Assembly: GCA_016125185.1 (NCBI GenBank)
Contig: WGMG01000002.1
Location: forward strand, 1-64,000
Origin: Armatimonadota bacterium
Lineage (GTDB): Bacteria > Armatimonadota > Fimbriimonadia > Fimbriimonadales > Fimbriimonadaceae
Direction of reading: 5' to 3'
DNA length: 64,000 bases
Under the pieces are notes generated by a model, which saw only the letters and a program-made list of their open reading frames with translations, searched no databases and was not told where the DNA came from. Of this stretch, positions 8,280 through 15,986 are shown piece after piece. Numbering within the stretch: position 1 is the first letter of the stretch; every line of letters starts with the position of its first letter. Both the position numbers and the translations under genes were made by a program.

Positions 8280-10079
8280 CTATGAGCCGCCGTCTTTCTT
8301 CTTTTTCTGAGCGTCTTCTTCAGCCTTCTTTTTCAGTTCGAGCTGTTCGAGTTCGTCTTTTCGTTTCTTGAGTTCGAGTTTTTCGAGGTCAACCTTCTGC
8401 TTGGCGAGTTGGTCGGCGCGGAGCTTTTCTGCCTTCTTGAGGTCTTCTCCGCTCGCCTTCTTCTCCTTTAGGCGTTTGACCAGAGCCAATTCTTCTTGGC
8501 GGCGCTTCTCTTTGACGAGTTGGAGGTCGGTGACGCGAGTCTTCTTGACCTGGGCAAGTTCGGCATCTCGTTCTTGGTCGAACTTGGCGCGTTGGGCTTC
8601 GGTTTGGCTCGCCTTCTCTTTCCATTCCTTCAGCTCGATCACGCCCAGTTCCTTGTCGTGCTCTGCCTTTTCTTTGGCCACGCGATATTCGAGTTCGACC
8701 TTGGCTCGCTGGAGATTACTGAGAGCCTCTTGGTCCCTGGTGGCCGCCAATTGCTCTTCGATGAGCTTTCGCTGTTCCTTGGTCAGCTTGCCCTGTTCGG
8801 TCAGGCGATCGAGAATAGCGCGGACTCGGGCAAGAGTTTCGTTCGACGACCTTTGGAGCACCGCAGGCTCAAGATTGATCCGCGGCAGCTCGCCCGGCTG
8901 GCGTGAAGGAGTTAGGGTGAGATTCAGCTTTTGGGACTTTTCTTTTGGCTGGGTATTTCGACGTGGCGTGTAATGATCCAGCTCAAGGATCGCCCTTTTT
9001 TCCTGATTTCCCGAACCTAGCTGCACTTCCGCGATAGGCTTTTCGATAGGAACAGCCGTCTGCTTGTCAAGGGTAGTGGGAGCGATCGGAAGACTGGATT
9101 CCGTTTGAACCGGCGCAGGGCGCATGGAGGCGAGAGCGACGGTCACGGATGCGACGACGGCGAGAACGGCGATGCCTTCGAGGCCCGCCACGCCGCGCCG
9201 ACGATTGCTTGGGTCGACGATGGATTGAATTCGGCGTTCGATTTGGGTTTGCTTCATGATGGAGACTCCAACGAGGGACAGGGGCTGGCGCTGGGGGCCA
9301 ACCTCGGTGGCGAGGCGAAGAAGCTCGGAAGCGTAATCGGAGGGCTTCTTTCCAGATTTGACAACGTAGTCGTCGGCGGCGATTTCGGCCTCCGACCGAA
9401 GCGCTTTGGCGACCATCCAGACGAGAGGATTGAACCAATAGACAGCGGCCACCGCGAGGCTGAGGAGTTGAGTGAGGCTATCGAGCCGTCGGACGTGGGC
9501 GAGTTCGTGGAGGAGAACCGAGTCGGCGCGGTCGGGGGTCCAGCTTGACGCGTCTTGCGGGAAGAGGACGACCGGTCGGAACGTGCCCCATGTGAGGGCG
9601 GCAGGCGGCTTGCGGGTTAGGCTGACGCGCAACTGCCATTTTCGGCGGAGCTTTTGGTCGTCGAGGCCGAACGATTCCGGTTGGCAGAGGTTGCTGTTGC
9701 GCTTCATGCGGCGAACCTCAACGAGGGCAAGACCCGCTTTGGCGGCAATGAAGGCGATGCCCAGCACCCAGAGTCCAAGGGCGACCGGTGACCAATCGAA
9801 CGGCTGGGGCTGGGGCTTTGCGTCCTTGAGCAGTTCGGTAAGGACGGCGGGGTCAATATCGACGGTCGGTGCGGCGACCGGCTTGGTGGGGATGCGACCT
9901 GGAAGAACCAGAGTAAGGATCGGCATGGCCACAAGGGCGGCGAAGGCGGTCAGCCACACCAGATGGCGTAGGGCGGCCCGCCCCTTGATCGGGCGGGTGA
10001 TCGCCCAGGCCACGGCAAGGACGCCCGAGGACATGAGCGTCCAAGTGCCGAGAGCGGTGAGATAAGCGTTGGCGTTCAT
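8280..10079 (-). CDS. M56 (BlaR1/MecR1-like) membrane metallopeptidase with a long charged coiled coil
   Basis: This is a 599-residue protein. N-terminal membrane helices lie near 8-28, 38-60 and 97-120. The zinc site is HELAH (191-195) with the downstream acidic ligand in SEAEIAADDY (about 229-238). After another helix near 300-318 comes an unusually long K/E/R/Q-rich segment (about 400-599), predicted as coiled coil and ending in a polylysine stretch. In BlaR1/MecR1 systems this protease, once stimulated, leads to cleavage of the BlaI-type repressor. No penicillin-binding sensor domain is seen, so the signal is unknown. Its ATG overlaps the repressor stop (ATGA). Confidence 0.9.
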   Translation of the reverse strand: MNANAYLTALGTWTLMSSGVLAVAWAITRPIKGRAALRHLVWLTAFAALVAMPILTLVLPGRIPTKPVAAPTVDIDPAVLTELLKDAKPQPQPFDWSPVALGLWVLGIAFIAAKAGLALVEVRRMKRNSNLCQPESFGLDDQKLRRKWQLRVSLTRKPPAALTWGTFRPVVLFPQDASSWTPDRADSVLLHELAHVRRLDSLTQLLSLAVAAVYWFNPLVWMVAKALRSEAEIAADDYVVKSGKKPSDYASELLRLATEVGPQRQPLSLVGVSIMKQTQIERRIQSIVDPSNRRRGVAGLEGIAVLAVVASVTVALASMRPAPVQTESSLPIAPTTLDKQTAVPIEKPIAEVQLGSGNQEKRAILELDHYTPRRNTQPKEKSQKLNLTLTPSRQPGELPRINLEPAVLQRSSNETLARVRAILDRLTEQGKLTKEQRKLIEEQLAATRDQEALSNLQRAKVELEYRVAKEKAEHDKELGVIELKEWKEKASQTEAQRAKFDQERDAELAQVKKTRVTDLQLVKEKRRQEELALVKRLKEKKASGEDLKKAEKLRADQLAKQKVDLEKLELKKRKDELEQLELKKKAEEDAQKKKKDGGS

Positions 10080-10471
10080 TGTCCCTTCTGGCGGGCTTCG
10101 TCGATCATTTTGGCAAGGCGATCGAGCTGTTCTTGGGTGAGGCTCGACTCGTCGGGGTCCAAAAGAGCGGCAACGACCAGTTCAACGTTGTTCTCGAAGA
10201 AAGTTTTGACGACGTTGTCCATTGCGCTTTTGGCGACCTGGTCCTTGGGGACAATTGGCTCGTAGATGTACTTCGTGCCGTCCTTGTGGAAGCGCACCTG
10301 GCCCTTCTCTTCGAGGTTGGTCAGATGGGTACGAACCGCAGTGTAAGAGGGCGGATTCGTGATGGCGGCGTGGATGTCGGCGGCAGAGGCTTGGCCGAGC
10401 TCGTAAAGCGCGTCGAGGATTTGCTTTTCTCGGCGGCTGAGCCTTGGTTCATGCTTCTTCTTGGAAGACAT
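10076..10471 (-). CDS. BlaI/MecI-family transcriptional repressor
   Basis: This is a 131-residue winged-helix protein. LSRREKQILDALYELGQASAADIHAAI and SYTAVRTHLTNLEEKGQV form the DNA-binding part. The C-terminal helices (about 80-131) should dimerise and carry the protease-sensitive site. I start at the ATG at 10471 because a promoter at 10506-10478 would begin transcription almost exactly there; the in-frame ATG at 10501 lies inside that promoter. It is coupled to the M56 peptidase. The two palindromes beside the start suggest it represses its own unit. Confidence 0.93.
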   Translation of the reverse strand: MSSKKKHEPRLSRREKQILDALYELGQASAADIHAAITNPPSYTAVRTHLTNLEEKGQVRFHKDGTKYIYEPIVPKDQVAKSAMDNVVKTFFENNVELVVAALLDPDESSLTQEQLDRLAKMIDEARQKGQ

Positions 10472-10534
10472 GCCAGAATTCTGGCATTTGACGAATCGCA
10501 TGTCAATACTATATGCCAGATTTCTGGCATATAG
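10470..10534 (-). promoter_or_regulatory. Promoter with two BlaI-type operators
   Basis: ATGCCAGAATTCTGGCAT (10470-10487) is a perfect 18-bp palindrome. A 26-bp near-perfect palindrome with the same core spans 10509-10534, its centre 43 bp away, about four helical turns. Between them is TTGACA (10506-10501), a 17-bp spacer, and CAGAAT (10483-10478), which predicts a transcript starting at the ATG at 10471. One operator covers the -10 box and start site; the other abuts the -35 box. Confidence 0.85.
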
Positions 10535-10636
10535 TTCCTAAGAGGTTAGAAATTTGATGTTTTTGTTCTCGTGGGCAGCCTTCAGGTTCAACTGTGACTT
10601 CCGACACGCATTCTCCAGCGTTGCCGCTGCTACTTC

Positions 10637-10966
10637 CTATATATCGAACCGCTTTCCGGTTCGCTCTTCAACCAGTTCTGCCAAGCGTTTGATGTTGGGC
10701 CACCGATCATCCAAGTCGATATTGTCGTCCAAGTTGGGCATTTTGATCCGCCAGGTTGCTCCACCTCGGCACTCCGTACGCTTGAGAGATTGAACGTCTT
10801 TGAATTGGACACAGGTGATCTTGCGTCCGTCGTAAAACGTGAGTTGGTCCGCATCGGCTTCGATGCGTCGTTGAGAGTCAATGACTTTAAGACCGATATC
10901 GAAAAGGACGAAAATCGCGGTGGCCGACCAACATGCGGCCATCATTTTGTCGCCCACCATCCACAT
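10637..10966 (-). CDS. Small membrane-anchored protein of unknown function
   Basis: This is 109 residues from the ATG at 10966. A membrane helix covers about residues 9-27 (AACWSATAIFVLFDIGL). It is followed by a short soluble domain (RIEADADQLTFYDGRKITCVQFKDV ...) that alternates strand and polar residues like a small PH-type fold. The C-terminal helix ends TGKRFDI. The same frame stays open upstream through the end of pnkp, so the true start is uncertain and no ribosome site is obvious. It lies 97 bases after pnkp on the same strand, but no role in RNA repair is evident. Confidence 0.5.
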   Translation of the reverse strand: MWMVGDKMMAACWSATAIFVLFDIGLKVIDSQRRIEADADQLTFYDGRKITCVQFKDVQSLKRTECRGGATWRIKMPNLDDNIDLDDRWPNIKRLAELVEERTGKRFDI

Positions 10967-11063
10967 GCGGACAACGCGCGAATAGGTATCGCGAGAAGAT
11001 TCAACCGGCTTCGTCGGTAGAAGACATCCACTGATTAAGTAAGGATAGCGCAATTCAATCGAA

Positions 11064-13688
11064 CTACAGCCGAGGGTCGACGGGCTCGCTTTCGAGGGCA
11101 AGGACGCCGAACACGCATTCGTGCACGTTTCGCAACGGGCGTTTTTCGATGAATCGGCGCAGGCCTTCGGCACCCAGGGCGAACTCGCGGAGAGCAAGCG
11201 AGCGCTTGGCATTGATGCCGCGCTTACGCAGGCGAACGATGTTCTCCGGCTCGAGGTAGTCGGGTCCGTAGATGATGCGCAGATACTCGGGGCCGCGGAC
11301 CTTCAGCGCGGGTTGGACGAGGCCTTTCGGGCCACGAACGGTGAAGTCCATCGGCTTGACAACCATGCCTTCCCCACCCTTCGCCACCAGGTCCTCCCAC
11401 CAGGCGGTGGCCTCGGAACTGGAAAGCGGATCTTCGAGATGGACGACGCGGTACGGCGTCGCAAAAAGGATCGGCTCGTGGTCGCATGCGCGCCGGATCG
11501 TGTCCATGTGCCAGAGGTGATCGCGGTCGAAGTGCATTCCGCTCTCGGTGGCGAGGATGTGGAACGGCGCGAGGTGGTAATCCTCGATGGACTTCACGTC
11601 CCAGCAGTAGTTGCGGTATGCCTGGACGTACTTTTGGGCGTTGCCGAGCCGGGGTTCGAATCGAGCTTTGATGGCGTCGATGCCTTCGGCTTGAACCTGG
11701 CTGAGGAGGTTCATCGCCTGATTGAGGGCGGTTGTGGCTGAGTCACCGACCGGCGCGTACTGTTGGTCGATGAGGGCTTGGGCCTTGGCCGACCACGGCA
11801 TGAGTTCGCAGTCGAGAGCGATCCAGTCGGTCTTGAGTTCATCCCAAAGACCAGCCTTTCCGACGGCATCGGCGACGCGGCCGATGACGGTTTGCTCGGT
11901 CGAGAGGTCGTCGAAGAAGCGTCGTCCGGTTCGGGTGTAGATGATCCCCTGCTCATCGGCGACACCGAAGCGCTGGCGAGCTACCTCGTGGTCGCGGCAA
12001 ACGATGGCGACGGCGCGGCTACCCATGTGCTTCTCCTCGCAGATAACATGCTCGACGCCCTGGCTTTGGAAATATTGATACGCCTGCTCGGGCCGCTCCA
12101 GGTAGCCGTCGGCGGTGGAGGTCTCGACGGGCGACATGGTGGGCGGGAGGTAGATCAGCCACTTCGGGTTGGCGGCAAAGCGGCTCATGATCTCCAGCGC
12201 GGCGGTGGCGTTTTCTTCGCGAACGAGAATGGTTCCACGGTCGCGAGTAACGACGTGGCGACGACCCACGATCTCTTGGAGATCGAGAACGTCGTCGTAT
12301 TCATGCTGGGCGCTGAGGTTCGGCGCAGTCGCCGGGAACGGACGGGCTGCCTCGGCATAAGTGTGCTTGGCGTCCACGCTGACGAAGGTCTTTTCCGGCC
12401 ATTGGAGAGCGGTCAGCTTGCCACCGAAGACACAACCAGTGTCGATATCGATGGTTTCGTTGAGCCATTCGGCTTCGGGGACGGGCGTGTGGCCGAAGAC
12501 CACGGCGGTGCGGCCGCGATAATCGAGCGCCCATTGGTAGCGAACGGGCAGACCAAATTCGTCGATTTCGCCGGTCGTCTCGCCGTAGTGAGCGAACGAG
12601 CGGATGCGACCGTGGGCACGGCCAATCATCTCTTCTTTGACACCGGCGTGGGCGACTGCGAGGCGTCCGCCATCGAAGACCAGATGACCGGGGAGCGATT
12701 CGTAGAAGCGCCGCCACAGTTCAATGAACTCGGGCGACTCTTTCGAAAGCTGATCCCAGGTTTCCTGGAGGCCGTGCTTCATTTGGACGTCGCGGCCCTG
12801 GATCTTTTTGTAAAGCTTTTCGTCATGGTTGCCGGGCACCATGTATCCGCACCCTTGCTTGATCATGCTGAGCACGAGCTTGAGGACACCGACGGAGTTG
12901 GGGCCGCGGTCGGTGAGGTCGCCGACGAAGATCGCCTTTCGACCCTCGGGGTGGCTGGCTTCGTAGAAGATCGGCACGTCTTTGACGTCGGGATCGGGGC
13001 GGTCGTTGATCTTTTCGCGCTTGGTTCGGTCGCCGAGGACGACCTTGGCTTTGCGATCTTTTTCGACGATGTGATAGCCGAGGTTGGTCAAGAGTTCGAG
13101 CGTTTCATCGAAGCATCCGTGGACGTCGCCGATGATGTCGAACGGCCCGGTTTCGTCGCTTCGATCCGGCCACATTCGAACTCTATCAAAGCCTTCGAAG
13201 GCGTCTGTCTCGTTGGGATCGTTGAAGAAGTAGCAGTGGCGCAGACCTTCCTTGTGCATGCCTCGGATACCGCGCCGGAGGTCGCGAACGTGGTTGGCAA
13301 CGACGTGCCGCCCGAACTGACGTTCGGGGCGATTCTGGTTGCGGTTGAAGCTGACGTCGATGTCGTAGTTGAACACGATGCCGATGGTCTGCATGTAGTG
13401 CTGGTCGGCGAGTTGGATGAGCTTCTTTCGACTCTCCGGCTGGACGTTAGTAGCGTCAACGACCGTCAATCGACCGTTTTTGAGGCGGATATCGACGATG
13501 GTGTGCAGGAGACTGAAGGCGTCGGGCGTGGCGGCCTGATTGTTCTCGTCATCAGAGACAATACCGCGGCACTCGTCACTGGAGACGATCTCGGTTTTTG
13601 CGAAGAACTTCTTCGCAAACGTGGACTTTCCTGATCCACTGGCACCGATGAGCAGGACCAGACACTTTTCGGGCAGGCGGTACTTCAT
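11064..13688 (-). CDS. pnkp: Polynucleotide kinase-phosphatase-ligase (bacterial Pnkp)
   Basis: This 874-residue protein matches the roughly 870 residues of characterised bacterial Pnkp. Three modules are in order. The 5'-kinase has P-loop GASGSGKS (15-22). The metallophosphoesterase, a 2',3'-phosphatase, has GDVHG (187-191), GDLTDRG (256-262) and GNHDE (286-290). The adenylyltransferase or ligase has nucleotidyl lysine K553 in EEKHMGSR, GGEGMVVKP (771-779) and LKVRGPEYL (about 795-803). It heals and, with Hen1, seals broken RNA such as toxin-cut tRNA, in the cytoplasm. The ATG at 13688 overlaps the hen1 stop (ATGA), which fixes the start. Confidence 0.97.
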   Translation of the reverse strand: MKYRLPEKCLVLLIGASGSGKSTFAKKFFAKTEIVSSDECRGIVSDDENNQAATPDAFSLLHTIVDIRLKNGRLTVVDATNVQPESRKKLIQLADQHYMQTIGIVFNYDIDVSFNRNQNRPERQFGRHVVANHVRDLRRGIRGMHKEGLRHCYFFNDPNETDAFEGFDRVRMWPDRSDETGPFDIIGDVHGCFDETLELLTNLGYHIVEKDRKAKVVLGDRTKREKINDRPDPDVKDVPIFYEASHPEGRKAIFVGDLTDRGPNSVGVLKLVLSMIKQGCGYMVPGNHDEKLYKKIQGRDVQMKHGLQETWDQLSKESPEFIELWRRFYESLPGHLVFDGGRLAVAHAGVKEEMIGRAHGRIRSFAHYGETTGEIDEFGLPVRYQWALDYRGRTAVVFGHTPVPEAEWLNETIDIDTGCVFGGKLTALQWPEKTFVSVDAKHTYAEAARPFPATAPNLSAQHEYDDVLDLQEIVGRRHVVTRDRGTILVREENATAALEIMSRFAANPKWLIYLPPTMSPVETSTADGYLERPEQAYQYFQSQGVEHVICEEKHMGSRAVAIVCRDHEVARQRFGVADEQGIIYTRTGRRFFDDLSTEQTVIGRVADAVGKAGLWDELKTDWIALDCELMPWSAKAQALIDQQYAPVGDSATTALNQAMNLLSQVQAEGIDAIKARFEPRLGNAQKYVQAYRNYCWDVKSIEDYHLAPFHILATESGMHFDRDHLWHMDTIRRACDHEPILFATPYRVVHLEDPLSSSEATAWWEDLVAKGGEGMVVKPMDFTVRGPKGLVQPALKVRGPEYLRIIYGPDYLEPENIVRLRKRGINAKRSLALREFALGAEGLRRFIEKRPLRNVHECVFGVLALESEPVDPRL

Positions 13689-15031
13689 CGTGTGAAGACC
13701 CCCATGATGGACGGCGAGCCGTACTCGGAATGCGGCTCGCCAATGCCCTCGATGGCGACGCGGTAACCGAAGCGCTGGCAGATGGAATCGCACCAGGCTT
13801 GGAACTCGGCGCGGGTCCACTCGAAACGATGGTCGTTGTGGCGAAGCTGACCAGGTGCCATGGTCTCGAAGACGGCGTTGTACTCGATATTCGGGGTGGT
13901 GAGGACGACGTTGTGCGGCTTGGCGAACTCGAAAACGACCCGCTCGAAGGCGGCGAGGCGAGGTAGATCGAGATGCTCGATGACCTCGACGATGGCAGCG
14001 GCATCGAAGCCCGCGATGCGGGAGTCGCGATACATCAGCGAGCCGTGGACGAGTTCAAGGCGGTTGCGCAGGGCGTCTCCGGCGTCGCTGAGGTGGAGAC
14101 GACGGGCAGCGAATTCGAGGCTTCGGACGCAGACGTCCATGCCAAGAATCTTCTTGAACTGGCGCTGTTTGAGCAGAAGCTGGATGAGGCGACCTTCGCC
14201 ACAGCCGAGATCGACGACGCTCGTCGCACCGAGTTCGGCGAGTTTGGCGGTGACATGCTCCAACCGTTGGGTGTGGAGCGAAATCTTCTTTTCGATCTTC
14301 TCTTCCTGGTCCGTGCCGGGCACCTCGACCTCGTCGAGATCAGGCTCGAATTCGGCCAGACGCGCGATCGCCTCCTTGGTGAGGATGCGGTCGTAGCGGA
14401 GGAACTTTTGGATGATGGCGTCCTTCATCGGGTGGCTGGGGAGCCAGTCCTTGGCGCGGTTCGTCAGCTTGTCGATTTCGTTGCGGTCGACATAGTAGTG
14501 CTTGTCGTCGTCGATGACCGGAATGAGGATGTAGAGGTGGGTCAGGAAATCGCGGATGCGGGTCCTGATCGAGCCTTTGAGGTTGAAGTACTTCCCTCCT
14601 ACCGGCTGGAATTCGAGTTCGTAGCCGAGGGGTTCGAGGAGGGAGCGCACGAAGTCTCCACCGGACCGCATGCGGATAACGGGCAGTTCGAATTGAAGCG
14701 GAATGGCTTGATCGGCGACCTCTTGGCGCTCTTTACTTCGGCCACTCATCGCGGTGCTGAAGAAGGCGAGCATGGCCGAGCTGATGAACGACGAGGCGGC
14801 GTAGGGGCGGTCGTTAACGTATTGGTCGTAAGTCGATCCGCCGCGGACGAGGCCGACGGGATCGACGTCGAGAAGCAGGGCGGCTTCGGCTTTTTCGTCG
14901 TTGATCTCGGGAAACAGCACATAGCCCTTTCCGAACGGAAAGGTTTCTTCGTGGAGGCGCGTCGGGTTCTTGTGGAGCAAGTAGCCCAGGTCGGCCGTCG
15001 GTTGGTGCGTCGTGCTGATCTTGAGGATCAT
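13685..15031 (-). CDS. hen1: Hen1 3'-terminal RNA ribose 2'-O-methyltransferase
   Basis: This is a 448-residue protein. The N-terminal half (1-240) is the bacterial Hen1 domain that works with Pnkp ligase. The C-terminal half is a SAM methyltransferase with DLGCGEG (274-280) and the Hen1 metal site: E349, E352 and H353 in EVIEH, plus histidines at 398/401 (LRHNDH). It 2'-O-methylates the 3' end at the break before sealing, so the repaired RNA cannot be cut again at the same site. It is the first gene of the repair pair. TAATAC six bases before the ATG is a weak -10 candidate, and no ribosome site is seen. Confidence 0.96.
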   Translation of the reverse strand: MILKISTTHQPTADLGYLLHKNPTRLHEETFPFGKGYVLFPEINDEKAEAALLLDVDPVGLVRGGSTYDQYVNDRPYAASSFISSAMLAFFSTAMSGRSKERQEVADQAIPLQFELPVIRMRSGGDFVRSLLEPLGYELEFQPVGGKYFNLKGSIRTRIRDFLTHLYILIPVIDDDKHYYVDRNEIDKLTNRAKDWLPSHPMKDAIIQKFLRYDRILTKEAIARLAEFEPDLDEVEVPGTDQEEKIEKKISLHTQRLEHVTAKLAELGATSVVDLGCGEGRLIQLLLKQRQFKKILGMDVCVRSLEFAARRLHLSDAGDALRNRLELVHGSLMYRDSRIAGFDAAAIVEVIEHLDLPRLAAFERVVFEFAKPHNVVLTTPNIEYNAVFETMAPGQLRHNDHRFEWTRAEFQAWCDSICQRFGYRVAIEGIGEPHSEYGSPSIMGVFTR

Positions 15032-15123
15032 TTGGGAGTATTAGGGTACCTGGGGGGTTAGGGTTAGGCTTCAGGCTTGAGGGTTCAATTGGGAGTTAGC
15101 GGGCCATTACTTGGGAGTTTCTT

Positions 15124-15207
15124 CCCCCCTCCGTCGTCCCGACCATTCGTTTCGAATTTGCCATTTGGGAATGGTCGGGACGCCACCTCCCCTCCAGGGG
15201 CGGAGCG
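15124..15207. repeat. Dispersed three-way-junction element, copy B2
   Basis: The outer stem is CTCCG (15129-15133) with CGGAG (15201-15205). Hairpin 1 has 13-bp arms at 15136-15148 and 15169-15181. Hairpin 2 is CCCC-TCCA-GGGG (15189-15200). The linkers TC and GCCACCT match copy B1 at 710-756, but hairpin 1 shares no sequence with it. It lies between the vanW stop and the hen1 start. Confidence 0.65.
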
Positions 15208-15242
15208 TGGTTAATTCCCTGTTAGAGCATAAATTCCTAAAC

Positions 15243-15986
15243 CTAGTTCGAACGGGCTTTGATCTCGACTACCCGGTTCATCACAGGATAGGTGTCGTGG
15301 GAGACTTCTTCGCGGCGGTTGCCGGTGATGCGGAAGACTGAGACGTCCATTCCCTCTTTGCCCGAGTTTCGGATTCGTCGGCGGCCGGATTCGTCGCCGA
15401 ATTGGAATGTGCGGGGGAGTTGGAGGCCATTGACCACGGAGACGACTTCGGGGCGAGGGCCATCGCGGTGGGCACCGACGATGCGGATCGCCAGTCGGGT
15501 GCCGACGATTTCGCCTTCGATTCGAACCGGGAAGGGGTAGGGGTTTTTGAACCGGAGGTCGATGTTGGTAAACGCGACGGCGGCATCGCGGCCGGGCGGG
15601 ACGTAGGAGGGTTGGAACCGGTGTCGGTTGCGTTCTACGATCTGCATCCCTGAGAGCAGGGCGGCGTTGTAGAGCGTCGTGGACGTCTGGCAGACGCCGC
15701 CCCCCCAATCGTCGATGAGTTGTCCGTTGTAGCTAACGGGGGCTTTGCGGTAGCCCTGATCCCGCGAGAATGAGCCGACGCGCTGATTGAAGGAGAAGAC
15801 CTCCCCGGGCTTGACGGTTGCGCCGACAAGACGACCAAGAGCGAGGCGGGCGTTATGCCGTTGGCTACCGGATCGCTCGGCGAGCGAGGTCGAGTAGGCG
15901 CCAATGGTTTCCTCGGTCGGTACGGCCTTGAGGGCGATGGCGCCACCGGCAAGGGCAACGACCACACCGAGGATTGCCCGCTTCAC
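15243..15986 (-). CDS. VanW family protein
   Basis: This is a 247-residue protein with an N-terminal hydrophobic anchor or signal (4-22). The VanW core follows: NARLALGRLVGATVKPGEVFSFN, then DWGGGVCQTSTTLYNAALLSG (about 92-112), then HRFQPSYVPPGRDAAV. Single-domain VanW proteins occur in many phyla. They are linked to cell-wall or vancomycin-resistance clusters but have no proven activity. The ATG overlaps the alpha-2-macroglobulin stop (ATGA), making it the last gene of a coupled three-gene unit. The shared role is probably in the envelope (inference). Confidence 0.9.
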   Translation of the reverse strand: MKRAILGVVVALAGGAIALKAVPTEETIGAYSTSLAERSGSQRHNARLALGRLVGATVKPGEVFSFNQRVGSFSRDQGYRKAPVSYNGQLIDDWGGGVCQTSTTLYNAALLSGMQIVERNRHRFQPSYVPPGRDAAVAFTNIDLRFKNPYPFPVRIEGEIVGTRLAIRIVGAHRDGPRPEVVSVVNGLQLPRTFQFGDESGRRRIRNSGKEGMDVSVFRITGNRREEVSHDTYPVMNRVVEIKARSN

